Shown: positions 23,263 through 35,600 of the stretch, piece after piece
Layout of the letters: every line of letters begins with the position of its first letter
How positions within the stretch are numbered: the stretch's first letter is position 1
Source of the DNA: Siphonodentalium dalli
Taxonomy: Eukaryota > Mollusca > Scaphopoda > Gadilida > Siphonodentaliidae
Reading direction: 5' to 3'
Length of the DNA stretch: 64,000 bases
Assembly: GCA_032622095.1 (NCBI GenBank)
Contig: CP136069.1
Location: 52,744,760-52,808,759, forward strand
Position numbers and translations under genes: made by a program
Notes under the pieces: model-generated
What the model was told of the DNA's origin: nothing
The model's input: only the letters and a program-made list of their open reading frames with translations
Database searches by the model: none

Positions 23263-24389
23263 TTACCCTATTGCACACACATGAAACCCCTATTATATCA
23301 TTTAAAAGCCATTACATATTTCCTCATCTTTCACTGGTTACATTGCTTCATATGGATTAATACTATTTCGGAAATCCGCGCATGACACCAACACCAGACA
23401 TTGCAAAATGATTGCTTTGTTCGTTAAAGTTAAATTCTTGCCCAACATCGTCGCACTAACGAAAATAGACACAAAAAAAGAGGCAAATATGTTGCGAAGC
23501 TTCTCAGCCAACGCTGTAAATGGGATACGTCGGGGTACAATGCTAACCGACTGCCTGTGACATATAATCAAACCACTGCAGTAATTATGTGTTCGTTTAT
23601 CGTCCAAAAAAATAAGAACAAAGTCAATATATTTTTCATGTACCTGTTGATGATCGTTGGTTCTTTTGTTTGTTTGTTTTTTTGTTTTGTTTTCGTTTGT
23701 TTGTTTGTTTTTTTAACAGATTTTAAAGTTATTTTGCATGAACCCACTTCGAAGCCTGTGTATCGTGTGCATGCATTATTATGAATCAGATAATTCAATG
23801 CGTCATCTGTCTTTTCTCCAAAATACAGTAACAAAATGAAATTAATAAGGAAAACATCGTACTAACTGAAAAAAAGAGGAACAAAACCCATAACAAACCC
23901 GAAACAAACGAATCAAAATAAAATAAATAAATAGATATTTAAATAAATATATAACTAAAATCAACAAAAGAGCCAAAAACAGAGGTAAATATGAGAAGAA
24001 AAAAAAGCTCTATATTGTAAAAATATTTATCAACCCTTTCGATATACTAAATGGATTCTCCCATTAGTTATAAAAGTTAATACTGAAATGGTCTATTATT
24101 CATTTGGAGAGATGTTCAGGAAAAATGAGCATATGACATATTTGCGAAAAGATAATACAAGTGCAGTAGGATTCATATTCTTTGGTGGGAAATGTTCAGA
24201 TAATACGTTCTGTAACGTTACAACAAATAACCTATGAACATTTCCAAAGGAAACTACTAGGCAATGAGTACTTAGAATAGAAAGAGTTAAACAGTGAAAT
24301 AAAATCATTCTATGAGGGGATTCGTGACTGGCCATCTGGAATCCACTAACATTACATGTATGATAATAATCATCAAATATCAAATCTAT
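23263..24389. other. no gene recognised
   Basis: Strongly A- and T-rich sequence, including a GTTTGTTT-rich stretch at 23660-23715 and A-rich text at 23870-24005. No credible exon seen. Confidence 0.4.
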
Positions 24390-26580
24390 ATCTATATTTG
24401 CGAATGTCTGTCTGTCTGTCTGTCTGTGTTCTATAGAAATTCACAGGGGACCATCTAGATGATGCCAAATGGGTCTACTAGGAGTAGCTTTTTACGAGAA
24501 AGATGATGGTCGGGGTTAGAATTTTCTAAAGTGACGCCGTTGTTGTCAGGGGCAGAAAAGGGGGAGGGGCAGAAAAAAAATTGTCGCCGATTGCCACCAA
24601 ACTTATATGTAATCATCCCCATAATATGAGGAATCTAATGGCGTGGTTTAAATATGGCAAAAGTCGCGCTGTTCGCGTCAGGGGTGCCCGGAAGGGGGGG
24701 TGGGGCAGATGTTTGTTCTGTCGCTGATTGCCACGAAACTTACATATAATCATCCCCATGATATGAAGAATCCAACGGTGTGGTTTAAATATGTCAAAAG
24801 TGGCGTCGTTTGAGTCAGGGATGAACGGAAGGGGAGAGGGGCACCAAAATTAATAAAAACTAATTTTAGCGCCGATTTCCACCAAATTGATATATATTCT
24901 TCTTCATGATACAAGGAATCTAATTGTGCTATTTACCAACGCCAAACTGTTGTTTTTGGATGAGAGATTGGGAGGGGTGGGCACTAAATTTGATAATAAG
25001 TCGCCGATTGCCACCACACTTATACAAAATCATCCCCATGGTATGAGGAGTCTACCAAACTTATATATAAACATCCCCATAATATGAGGAATCTAATGGC
25101 GTGGTTTAAATATGGCAAAAGTTGCGCCGTTCGCGTCAGGGGTGCCCGGAAGGGAGGGGGGGGGGGGTCAGATTTTTTTTCTGTCGCCGATTGCCACGAA
25201 ACTTACATATAATCATCCCCATGATATGAAGAATCCAACGTTGTGGTTTAAATATGTCATAAGTGGCGTCGTTTGAGTCAGGGATGAACGGAAGGGGAGA
25301 GGGGCACCAAAATTAATAAAACTAATTTTAGCGCCGATTTCCACCAAATTGATATATATTCTTCTTCGTGATACAAGGAATCTAATTGTGCGATTTAACA
25401 ACGCCAAATTGTTGTTTTTGGATTGAGAGATTGGGAGGGGTTGGGCACTAAATTTGATAATAAGTCGCCGATTGCCACCACACTTATACAAAATCATCCC
25501 CATGGTATGAGGAGTCTAATGGTGTGGCTTTTATCTGTCAAATGTGGCCTCATTCGAGTCAGGATTGCATTGAAAGGGACAGGGGCACAAAAATTGATGC
25601 ACAATTTTTTTAGCGCCAATTTCCACCAAATTGATACACGTTCTTATCCATGATACGAGGAATCTAATCGTGATTTAAAGACGCCATAGTGGTGCTGTTT
25701 GGGTGAGAGATGGAGAGGGGAGGGATTGGCACCAAATTTGATAACAAAATTATTTAGTCGCCGATTATCACCAAATTTATAAACAATCATCTCCATGATA
25801 TCAGGAGTGTAATCGTGTGGTTTAAGGATGTCAAAAGTGGGGCCATTCGAATCAGTGGTGTATAGAGATGAGAGGGACACAAAAAATTATATCTATATGT
25901 TTAGTGCCGATTTCCACCAGATTGATACATATTCTTCTCCGTGATACGAGGAGTCTTATCGTGTGGTTTAGATACACCAAATTGGTACCCTATGGGTGAA
26001 AGATATGGGGACCTAAAATTTGGTACGAATTTGGATACTCGCCAATTTTCACCAATTTCATATATATGCATCTCTAATCTCTAATGAGTCTTAGTGTGTG
26101 CAGCTTGAGTCCGAAATAGGGACGGGGGGGGGGGGGGGGTCACAAAAACTGATACAAAAATCATGCTGTCTGTCTGTCTTTTTGTCTGTCTGTGTGCGTT
26201 CTATATATAACTTCACGCGGTACAATCGAGATGGCACCAAGGCGTTCTAAGAGGGGTAACTTTTTACAAGGAAGATAATGGTGCAGGTTAATATTTTCTA
26301 AAATGACGCTATTGGTGGGAGGGGAAATTAAAAAAATATGGTGAAATAGTTTTGTCGCTGATTTCCACCAAACGAATACATAATCACCTTCGCAATATGG
26401 CGTTGTTCGAGTCAGCGTTGCATCAACAATTGATTTAATTAACCAAATTCCACCAAATTCATACACGTTTTTCTCTAATGATATACCATGAATTAAATCA
26501 CATTTGGTGTCGTTTGCGTCACGGATGGCGAGCAGATATGCACTATCATTGATAAGATTGCTATTCGCCGATATCCACAT
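24390..26580. repeat. diverged tandem array of ~140-bp units
   Basis: A motif of the form CGCCGATTGCCACCAAACTT recurs with drift at about 24586, 24722, 24870, 25001, 25190, 25332, 25466, 25611, 25761, 25906, 26038 and 26355. It alternates with ATAATCATCCCCATRATATG, a GTGTGGTTTAAATATG segment and a G-rich run. A larger block of about 462 bp (starting near 24619) is repeated from about 25081. Both ends carry (TCTG)n tracts (24405-24427 and 26165-26195) followed by similar GTTCTATA sequence. The array therefore looks like a modular repeat with a defined leader and not simple slippage. Confidence 0.8.
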
Positions 26581-26879
26581 ATAATTTATATACAGTCACC
26601 AGGCCATCTCCATATCATTTTAAGTAGTTGGGTGTTCACATTTCACAATCCCGACATATGGTGACCCACATAAGTCACTTGAACAATTATATCTTCTTAA
26701 CAGTCATATTTATATGGGAATGACAATCAAGGCATTCACACAATGAGCTAGCAAAAAGAGATAACTAGAAGAAGCATTAAACGTATATTTATCATTCTAT
26801 TGAAGAGATACATATATTCGTGCAAACTGAGAGACCTCGAACCGTCAGAGGATTGCATATATATAATAAAAAAATTCAG

Positions 26880-27128
26880 TCTGTTCCATTCAATACAGTT
26901 TCCACAAAAAGTTACAATTTGTCAAGAGACATGGAAGGCCTGTTCAAGAATAGTGGTCACAGTGTGCAGTCAAATATAGTTTCTTCTGATATACAAGAAA
27001 AAGCAGTTAGTAGCACAAGACTTTTCAGGATCCTACCAATACTGACATCTGACAAGGGTTTTAGAACAGACACATCGACTGACACAAACAACTCGAACAG
27101 TCGCTCTGTGCCTGGCACATGTAGCTGA
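26880..27128 (+). CDS. possible terminal exon, unknown protein
   Basis: The open frame follows an acceptor-like AAAAAATTCAG at 26869-26879 and runs 82 codons to TGA. It is rich in Ser, Thr and Asn, with less AT-biased codon use than the flanks. A tandem AATAAATAAATA follows near 27394. No family is recognised, no upstream exon could be joined to it, and it may be chance. Confidence 0.22.
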   Translation, partial: SVPFNTVSTKSYNLSRDMEGLFKNSGHSVQSNIVSSDIQEKAVSSTRLFRILPILTSDKGFRTDTSTDTNNSNSRSVPGTCS

Positions 27129-27819
27129 TATATGTGCGCAGCAACATTTCGTTTAAACTAAGAATATTTAGCCAATATATAGCACCATGAACAGAGGAGC
27201 ACCTGGAAATTTCTTTGAAACATCTATATCTTCATGGAGATATGATAGCCAGGTGTCCTCGAGTCTTAGTCCAACCCACTATATTGATTGATACATCTCA
27301 ATATGTAAAACCCAATTATCATCTTTTATCGAACTAATGTGTTTATGATGTTCATGTGTCATATCATAACGTCTAATGTATACGCAGTTGTAAATAAATA
27401 AATACTTCATTATTGGTGGAACGGATTAATCGCGATAAACAGAATGACAATTGACAAGGTGAGCCACTACTTATATTCCATGACTGTAATAATCATGTTT
27501 TGTGCTGCTATTTGAATATACAATTTATGAGAAAACGTATAACACTTTAAGCAAGAGCATTCTCTATTCCCAACAAATATCCACAGCATACATTAACCTG
27601 GGCAACGCCGGGTAACCCTGCTAGTATCAAATATAACCAGAACGATCCTCTGGCTCTTTGTCCCGGATCAGTTAAATATCATACATCAGAAATGAAATTA
27701 AATGTCACTGGTCTTCAAAATCATGGCTGTATTTACGGGCATAGCAATATGAGTCTATGCCTTTCTTAAAATCTTCCAATGACCCACTTTCGACTACGAA
27801 ATCAGCATACGACACAGAA
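27129..27819. other. no gene recognised
   Basis: AT-rich sequence. The stretch CTGGGCAACGCCGGGTAACCCTGCTAG at about 27599-27625 resembles the edge motif of the modular repeats at 51430-53145. Confidence 0.35.
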
Positions 27820-28075
27820 TGTGGTCCAAAAGTCATGTACGTATCTCATGCCAAGTGTTTCGTTGTCCGCGCGTATATGACGAAGGTATGTGAAAGACGA
27901 AATAGAAATTTCGGTTTTTTTCAATCGGGGACATCCCGAATTTGTATGCTTAACTTGATCGTCCCCCGATTGAAAAAAACCGAAATTTATATTTAGTCTT
28001 TGATATACTTTCATCATATATACGCGCAAACAACGAAATACTTCACATGAGACACGTACATGACTTTTGGGCCCA
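27820..28075. mobile_element. foldback element with ~110-bp arms
   Basis: The left arm, from GTGGTCCAAAAGTCATGTAC to TTTTTTTCAATCGGGGAC, is repeated inverted on the right (GATCGTCCCCCGATTGAAAA through CATGACTTTTGGGCCC). Only about 30 bp separate the arms, so the element could form a long hairpin. No protein is encoded. Confidence 0.85.
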
Positions 28076-28258
28076 ATATATTGGGTGAGGGGTCTCAAGT
28101 TGACAAAAATGTGTGTCCCAATCCCTTTTGTATTATTATACATTTCATTACACACGTTTATTTCGCTCTCGTTTGTGGATCGAAATTGCTCAAAAAGTAG
28201 GAACAGATGCGTTTATACTCTTAAATCCCTGGAATACGCCATGTGAGCTGCTGAATAC

Positions 28259-28483
28259 GCCTTGTCACTGACTCGCGCCCATATTGGATCCATTCAGCCC
28301 GTTCCGTTTTTAGTGCCACAATTCAAAGTTCTGGAGTAGCATTCCATATATGGAATTCATGAATATTCAAAAGCTCCATATATGGAATGCTACTCCAGAA
28401 CTTTTACATGTAGCACTAAAAACGGAATGGAGCTGGCTGGCTGGATGGATGGATCCAATATGGCCGCGACTCAGTTACAAGCC
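28259..28483. mobile_element. foldback MITE, 225 bp (family C)
   Basis: The ends GCCTTGTCACTGACTCGCG and the complement of CCGCGACTCAGTTACAAGCC match, and the arms continue through ATTGGATCCAT, GTTCCGTTTTTAGTGC and TTCTGGAGTAGCATTCCATA. A second copy of the same family lies at 49645-49846. Confidence 0.85.
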
Positions 28484-29242
28484 GTAGCTGAATAAGAGAG
28501 ACTGGTACAACCAGCAAACGAGCGATGTTTCACCCTTTCTAAACAGGGTTCACGCTGCAACTTACCAAATGTGCCAATGGCAAAAAATAATTCACATTTG
28601 GCAAAAACATATTTGCATCGGCAAAAGTTTTGGCAAGTCACTTATTAATTCCTCAAGTAAGATGCAGTTAATATCATAGCATTAATACCGGTGGTTGGAG
28701 GGATCACTACTATTTAGTCTGGTTGTGTATTTACATAGCTAATCATCCTGTGATGTGCCCTTCTGATGCAGCAGAGTACCATTGTATTGTTCGGTGATTG
28801 GCTTATTGTTGTATGATAAACCACAATCGAGATGCGAGTATAACTAATTATTAACTAACTACTTTTCTATCGATATGAAAAGTTGTCCAAAACCGCGAGT
28901 GTCGAAACATAAGACTTGAGGTTTACGAAAATGATATTTGGCAAAAAATATTTTCATTTGGCAAATTATTTGGTAAAAGTAAATTTCGGTCCAGCGCGGA
29001 CCCTGTTTCTAAGTTTCTATACTAAATACTCATTGATGAGTAGTTATATCCCTTATAACGGAAATGTTCAGATAATAAGTTCAACAGATGGTCGGTTTGT
29101 TGAACCTATTATCTGAAAATTTCCCTCCAATAATATTATCTGTCGTCTGTTTATATTACTTATAAATCAATAATAGACCATTCCGATGTACATGCCCAAT
29201 TTTAACTAAAATGGTGAGAGAGTCCATTTAGAATAGAATTGG
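28484..29242. other. no gene recognised
   Basis: No gene recognised. A short palindrome around 29064-29117 (AGATAATAAGTTCAAC and its complement) is the only structure. Confidence 0.4.
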
Positions 29243-29634
29243 CCCTTTACCCAACAGAAGGGCCCTGTGCCAATGCATTCTCTTATATATGCGAGTCGAC
29301 CATAGGTCGCCTCGCATATATAAGAGAATGCATTGGCTTAACATATTAAAAATTATAAAATTGTTAAAGAATGTAAGAAAAAATGGTAAAAAGTGTTAAA
29401 AAAAGATTTTTTTTAGGCCAATGCATTCTCTTATATATGCGAGGCGACCTATGGTCGACTCGCATATATAAGAGAATGCATTGGCACAGGGCATAACTGT
29501 AACTATCACAATGTGGTCAAGGAGCCGGTTCCAATGATATCCATATGTGTATGGTTTTATTGAGACAGACCCAAGATAATTTAGGCTGTTGAAGCTTTAT
29601 TTGGCCGGTTTTGGCCGGTTTGTTGGGTAAAGGG
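29243..29634. mobile_element. piggyBac-like MITE, 392 bp, second copy
   Basis: The same length and layout as the copy at 21823-22214, with CCCTTTACCCAACA at the left, TGTTGGGTAAAGGG at the right and two internal 69-bp palindromes in mirrored orientation. The right TTAA is present at 29635-29638. The left flank is ATTGG, so the left TTAA has been lost. Differences from the first copy are few, indicating recent spread. Confidence 0.9.
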
Positions 29635-29796
29635 TTAAAGATGGTGCCTCTCTTCTCCGATACCAACAACAACAACAACAACACAGTTTCTCATAAACCA
29701 ATAATACCATGTTTTGCTGACGAAAAAATCACGAAACACGAACATACCACATATTCAAGGCCTGTAAATATGAGGTTTTGATCGTTTTATCTGGGA

Positions 29797-30525
29797 ACAA
29801 TGGCTGCGGACACACGTACCACAGTTCCGATGGCATAGTAGGTGTGACAATTTATTATGGTGCAATTTTGTGACAATTGGTCGTCATATTTCTGTGCAAT
29901 AGCTAGCCATGTCAACCGCTGAGTTTCCGCACAATGAGTCGACTCGACCAATTAACCTATGACGTTTCACCAAGGCTGATCTCTACTCATTACGTTTTGC
30001 TACATGGTATTCTCTATACGATATATATAATTGCACGATCGATCGTCCAGAATTGTGTTTGACCGTGGCAATCCCTCATTCACTCACATATCATTCATGT
30101 ATTACGCTTTGTTGATATGATCTCAATTCATGCTTATCCACCTATATTAATTTCGTGCGTATTGAGACAGTTCCCCGATTGCGTTTTTTTATTTTGCGAC
30201 GTTTATTTCTCCGCATAATTCCGATAATATTATCATGTGGGCCAATGCAGCTGTGTCGGAACTGTTGGAGGAAATGCAGCTGCGAGAAAGTATCTAGCAT
30301 AAACAAAGCGAACTATACAAGGACCAAAAACAAGAAAAAGACTGATTATAACGAAGTTTGGATGACTCATTGTGCGAATATGCAGCGGGCGACATTGCTG
30401 GCTAAGGCATATTAATTATGACAACCAATTGTCACCAAACTCCACCATAATAAATTGTCACATCTACTATGCCATCGCTACTGTGATACGTGTGTCCGCA
30501 ACCAATGCCTCGTCGTGTCTCCCTC
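29797..30525. mobile_element. MITE with ~115-bp inverted arms
   Basis: AATGGCTGCGGACACACGTA at about 29800-29820 and the following TATGGTGCAATTTTGTGACA-containing arm are repeated inverted at 30410-30520 (ending TACGTGTGTCCGCAACCAAT). The ~500-bp core contains an open frame of 86 codons with no recognisable domain. Confidence 0.75.
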
Positions 30526-30618
30526 GTTATATTCCTTCGATAATCGCTAGCATAAATAAACCAAATAGCTTAATAAATATAATTTAAGAACACATAAAAA
30601 ATAACTATATGACAAAAC

Positions 30619-30996
30619 TTTAAAGACATAGTATGCACTTGTTCGGGTGCGTGGAACTGATCAGTTAGTATCCAGGCGGTACGCAAACTGGAGGAATGTA
30701 GCATTCTACTAACATCGCCGAAAATCTGATGCAAATCGACCGTACCGCTCCGTAGAAAACATCGTCTGGGACTACGCTCTATTGTAAATATTTACTACTC
30801 GATTCGGGACGCATCTATCGGCGATAAACTGACGAAAACGATTTCGCCATCGAGAGTCACTGCATTTAATTAATATATAAGAATGACGGTGTGTGTTGTC
30901 AATTTAGATATAATATTTGTAAAAATTACTACTTTGAACATGATTATTCTCCATTTATATTTGATCACCCTACCGGAGTGTTTCACATCACTTTAA
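30619..30996 (+). repeat. dispersed repeat family A, complete copy
   Basis: Starts TTTAAAGACATAGTATGCAC and ends GTTTCACATCACTTTAAG. It is the best preserved copy of the family on the plus strand and includes the CTACTAACATCGCCGAAAAT and GATTATTCTCCATTTATATT segments. Confidence 0.75.
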
Positions 30997-31154
30997 GTAA
31001 CCCCCTCAAAATGATTTATCATGCAAGGGATATAGATTCGAGCTCTAATTGTAATTCTAATTGAATATTTTTCTCTGAAACACGCATTATGATTGGCATA
31101 TAAACGTACCATGTTTCGTTGGATGTTCGAGGGTTCGATTCAACATGAGCACAG

Positions 31155-31925
31155 TTAGACCAAGTCATCTCGGTCCACAACAGCTCGGGATATCGGTTGG
31201 GATGATGCTGTTTTTGACCGAGTCTCGCTCCTTTCTTCTTCTATAACGGACTTTCATTCAATAGCGTACTACATGTACACGCGTAGCACGGGTATTCTCG
31301 TAAACCCCTAAATCTGACATATCCGCGATTAATCTGTCTTCATACACAGAACGACACGATGTATAAATTGGTTTGTCGATATATCGTATACGGAACACGT
31401 GCTGTCGCGGAAGGATAGATTGCGCCTCGAGTTCTATCCTTCCGCGACAGCACGAGTGCCGTATCGACAAACCCATTTACACATCGTGTCGTTCTGTGTT
31501 TATTACACGCTTCGCGTCCTAAAACCCGTGCATTAAAAATATAGGCTTAGAAGGTTTATTTAGGCACATATAGAGGGCATGTTTAGTCATGTGTGATGAT
31601 GCTTTTATTTTATCGTTCCGGTTTCATGGTTGAGGCGAACATCATGTACGTCATTTTACGTAAACGAGATGCATATCGAACGTACGTTCCATATACGTTC
31701 CATAATTATTTGTAAATATGGAACAGCAATAACACTGAACTTCTGGGAACAAGCATGTAAAAAAAATGACATAATCAGAAGACATGCAAGCAAGCTAACA
31801 CCCGCCCACTACTCTGGGCGTAAAGTCCGTTATAGAAGAGCAACGGGATGGGTCTCGGTCCAAAACAGCATCAACCCAACCGATATCGCAAGCTGTTGTG
31901 GAACGAGAAGACTTGGTCTAGAACA
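31155..31925. mobile_element. foldback element containing a second, nested hairpin
   Basis: The outer arms are inverted copies: CGGGATATCGGTTGGGATGA to TTCTATAACGGACTTT on the left, and AAAGTCCGTTATAGAAGAGC to CGATATCGCAAGCTGTTGTG on the right (about 31155-31255 and 31820-31925). Between them, 31331-31497 is an independent hairpin. Its arms, including GCTGTCGCGGAAGGATAG and GAACGACACGATGTATAAAT, fold almost perfectly around a 15-base loop. Neither part encodes a protein. The arrangement suggests a MITE inserted into a MITE. Confidence 0.8.
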
Positions 31926-31954
31926 CAGATTGTCCCTGACTGAACATTTTAACA

Positions 31955-32116
31955 TTAAACAGTTATCGCATTGTTTCGATGTTGACACGAGGAATTGTCA
32001 ACCCGAGGAAGTCAATATTCACCAAGGCCGTAGGCCGAGGTGAATATTGATTGCCAAGGGCTGACAATTCCTCGTGTCAACCAAGAAACAATGCGATAAC
32101 TGTTTTATTATATGAA
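31955..32116. mobile_element. near-perfect palindromic MITE
   Basis: The arms run from AACAGTTATCGCATTGTTTC through TTGACACGAGGAATTGTCA and AATATTCACC, then return inverted as GGTGAATATTGATTG, TGACAATTCCTCGTGTCAA and GAAACAATGCGATAACTGTT, with a GGCCGTAGGCC centre. It is non-coding and could form a long hairpin. Confidence 0.85.
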
Positions 32117-32567
32117 ACGCGCTTTGATTGGACAAGACGTTGTGACGTTGAACGTCGCTGAGAAAACATGATCTATTTTCAGGTCTGATAATAAGTTATG
32201 TTAACCCCTGAAGTATCTGACGTCACTCAGAGCTGTTATTAACCTGTTGTTTCATTAATGAGGTGAACATCGTTGGATATCTCGATTTTTTCGTTACGTT
32301 TTAACATAGGAATTGGGGAAGGAAACATATGATCATATAATAAACATAATGATTACACAACAATGGACGTTGGAACATCACTGACAATGAACTGTACAAT
32401 GCATAAAGCCTACTGCACGATGCGCTTGCATGATGTGCGCATGTATACAATTTTTTAGGAACAGCAATGTCACAAATACAGTCTTGAAACGCTGCGCCAT
32501 GCCAACATTCTTGCAATAGTAGCCCCATGCAGCTCCATGATCGCGAGGGGGATCAGCGCAGACGTAA

Positions 32568-32668
32568 CTAGGCCACCGGCGCTGCGTCGTCAGGGCCAGC
32601 AACTCGTGGATGACTTTCCTCCGCTCGTGGCGCATCTCCATTAACAGTGGCTTCATTGTTGTTATTGT
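32568..32668 (-). CDS. terminal exon of the membrane-protein gene
   Basis: The exon follows TGTATATTCAG on the minus strand (acceptor just above 32668). Entered in phase 1, it reads 32 codons to TAG at 32568-32570. The peptide starts with a run of four Asn and continues acidic and Ala/Pro-rich (EATVNGDAPRAEE, then AGPDDAAPVA at the very end). That style matches the preceding repeat exon, and the phase matches that exon's donor exactly. Base composition is GC-rich compared with the flanking introns. Another frame also stays open here but does not connect to anything. A minus-strand AATAAA near 32104-32109 could serve as poly(A) signal, but it lies inside a MITE. Confidence 0.6.
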
Positions 32669-33647
32669 CTGAATATACATTGTTTTGTTATAAGGAGGAG
32701 ATCAAGTGAACAATTTGGATGAGCATTCCCATGCAAATCTTCGCAGCCAGTATTCATTTTTTAAATTTTATATTGATTTTTCAAAACTATTCAAATGTTG
32801 TAATTCCAGAAAAAAAAGTTATAAAAAATAAATCAACAGCACAAAATGGCAAGTTACGAAGCCCAGCCGCCAGTTAAATATCATGTCTGTTTAATCATAT
32901 CAATGGATGATAAGTTCACAGAGATTAGCATGGAAATGCCCATTCAAAATTAGTCACTTGACCTCGTCCTTAAATCATGGTATGATGGTAAACATGTACT
33001 ATGTGTATGGAGTAATTGTCGTCACTTTGAGCGGTTGTGGGTATCTAGTTTTAGGCATCTGTCAGTCGAGTACTCGGCTTGAACTGATCGATGTTTTAAT
33101 CGCAAAACTTTATGGAAATCATACGACGCATGACTAATAAATTCAAAATTCCGGACAAGTCAGGGGGGGGGGGATTTTTTCCGGGCACGTATGCCGGGGT
33201 GGGTGGGTGGTCGATGGGACCAACAAACATAATTGTTATGTGTAAACATAACTACTTTGAGCAAGATTATTCCCCATTTCTATTTGGCCACCCAACTGGA
33301 GTGTTTCACATCACTTTAAATTGGCTATATTCAAACAACATTTTTGTTGTCAAATCATAATGCACTGAAATTTCTATTTGCGTCAAGATGTTGGAAATGT
33401 ATCCATGGTCATAACACTTTTGTTATAATTTTCACAATTAAATGCGAAAAGAATGTATGTTCTCAGGTGTAGCTATATATATAAACGAATAGGATCTGTC
33501 TTCTCGCGATTTATCGCCCAGACGATTTCAACTAAATTTTGTGAGGCGATTCGGGATAACCTGGCTGATGTTATAATAAGGTTTGTTTTTTTAATTTTTA
33601 TTTTGTTTTTAAATTAAATTTTATTTATAAAATTCTTTAAATGTTAA

Positions 33648-34228
33648 AGGGGTACTGTACGCCAAATGTTGTTGTTGGTTTCTATAGTCTCCGAGTCGGA
33701 GAATAAGGTAACAATTTTTCCATTATTTGAAAGTCTGTTGAGTAGGAAGTCATGTTACGGATGACAAATTTACCGGAATGCAAAAATACAAATTGTCGTT
33801 GTCGAGTAATTTTTGTAAAGTTTTCAACCAAATGAATCAAATAAAAGTTATATTATATGCATACTAGTCCCATATAATCATTTAAGTTATTGTATCGTCG
33901 CTAGTCAGTGAGTGGCTTGAGTGTTCTCCCCGTATCATCATAATATTTTAAGCGATAGTGTGTGCGATCGGTTTAACAATCCAGTATCCCTCAATTACTG
34001 TTTTTGATTACGGTAATTCGTAATTTAATTGACGCCATTTTATGGCTCCAGTCATAAATTCAATTTATATCAAATTATTAACTTTTAAATTATTAAATAA
34101 AGATAGCCTATTAACCTGAGCGTTTACAGAATACATCTTCGACTCAAATTACTTATGTTTCTATATATTATCGATATTACATCGTTGTTGTCACCGGAAA
34201 TTTAATGAAAATGGCGTACAGTACCCCT
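33648..34228. mobile_element. MITE, 581 bp, TTAA duplication
   Basis: TTAA at 33644-33647 and 34229-34232 frames inverted ends AGGGGTACTGTACGCCA and TGGCGTACAGTACCCCT. The interior is AT-rich and non-coding. A TTAA target with short terminal repeats suggests a piggyBac-related mover, different from the 392-bp family. It lies in the last intron of the membrane-protein gene. Confidence 0.85.
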
Positions 34229-34689
34229 TTAAATTGAGCAAGCAGTTCAATCTAAACAACCATAATGATTACATTTTTTAAATATAAAATTTAAAATTTA
34301 AATTAAAAAAAATTAAATGTAAAATCGAGCAAGGAGTTCAATCTAATCAATCAAAATATTAATTAAATTTTTGTTAATTTTTTTTTTAATTTAAATATAA
34401 ATTTAAATTAAGCAAGGAGTTCAATCTAAAACATTCAAAAAAAAATACAAAAAAAAATAACTTGTTTTTAAATCAAATGTTTAAAATATCAATATGTATA
34501 AAGCAATGCGCACCGAGGAGACTTTCAGATAGGTATGACATACATGTAAGGCACGCGCAAATAAACATCTATGCGTGTTTATATCACAGCGCGTGGGCGT
34601 TGCTTATTTGTCAGTGGTGGTACTACCGCTGTGAGTGTAGCCTCTGTGGAAAACTCTATTAATCAGCTTATGATTGAATTAGTTCTTAA

Positions 34690-35016
34690 CCCTTCCATGA
34701 CTGGAACTTCTTCCAATTTTGCGAAAAGCCTGTGCCAATGCATTCTCTTATATGTGCGAATGTCCCATACATTATATAGGGAGCCTCGCATATACACGAG
34801 AACACATTGGCCTAACCTTATTTACCTTGAACTGGCAAGAGAGTAGATGGGCGCGAAGCGCCCGGGATGGTCGAAAAGATCGAGTGATCTTCTCCTTCAC
34901 CCCATATACCTTGAACTTATAAGCCATGCATTCTTTTATATGTGCGAGGTTCCAAATAGACTGCACTTGCATATGATTTTTAATGCTGCATCAGCGCAGC
35001 CCCCGTCACGAAAGGG
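34690..35016. mobile_element. piggyBac-like MITE, diverged, 327 bp
   Basis: TTAA at 34686-34689 and 35017-35020 frames ends CCCTTCCATGAC and GTCACGAAAGGG. The interior holds a worn version of the long palindrome (GCCAATGCATTCTCTTATAT at about 34735) and single palindrome arms near 34925. This is an older relative of the 392-bp elements, with different outer ends. Confidence 0.8.
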
Positions 35017-35294
35017 TTAATAAACTTAATATATAAACAAGAGTTATTTCTTGTTACGTATTATTTTATTTTTTTTACAAAAGTATAAGACTGAAACTTT
35101 TTTTTTTTTACAAAAGTAAACTGTTTGAGGGGTCGCGTCTGTTCTCACATGAATTCAGATATATATTTCCAATATGTATCAAATAATAATGACAGTTTTT
35201 ATATAACGCTAATGACAATAATTACCCCGATGAGCCTGAACACTCAGTAACCATCTACTGATCGCCGAGACAGTAACTAGTACTCGGCGACATG

Positions 35295-35546
35295 ATCACT
35301 GCTCATAATCAGGTACCCTTTCAACGCATGGGGGTTGCGAAGCAGACACAGCACAAGTGACTTTGCTCGAGTGTCACATCTTAGCGCGAAATCTGAATAA
35401 AATCCGACAATCTCACGTCGATCAATTGGGCCAAGCCACTGCTGTGTGAGACTCACATTAGACCAGCGGCGGGCTGCGAACTCATCTATCTGCATTGACA
35501 GCGAAGACAAGTCCGATGCGCTATAACTACTGGACCAGGGAGATCC
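35295..35546 (-). mobile_element. tRNA-derived SINE, minus strand
   Basis: Read on the minus strand, the head is GGATCTCCCTGGTCCAGTAG followed by TTATAGCGCATCGGACTTG, an A-box pattern, and then GAGTTCGCAGCCC in the B-box position. The body matches the copy at 44815-45075. An open frame of about 77 codons crosses it but is a by-product of the SINE. It is intronic in the membrane-protein gene and in the same orientation. Confidence 0.7.
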
Positions 35547-35600
35547 AAATAATCGTCAATGAATTGCATTATTAAAACCACAAACACTCTTCTATATATA

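Noticed and set aside
23568-23834. 88-codon minus-strand open frame
   Set aside because: Lys/Gln/Asn-rich translation of an AAAC/GTTT-rich low-complexity tract, with no coding evidence.
31630-32043. 137-codon plus-strand open frame
   Set aside because: It runs through the arm of one foldback element and half of another palindrome, so the sequence is explained by transposon arms.
35277-35510. 77-codon minus-strand open frame
   Set aside because: It lies entirely within a tRNA-derived SINE whose second copy at 44815-45075 does not preserve the frame.
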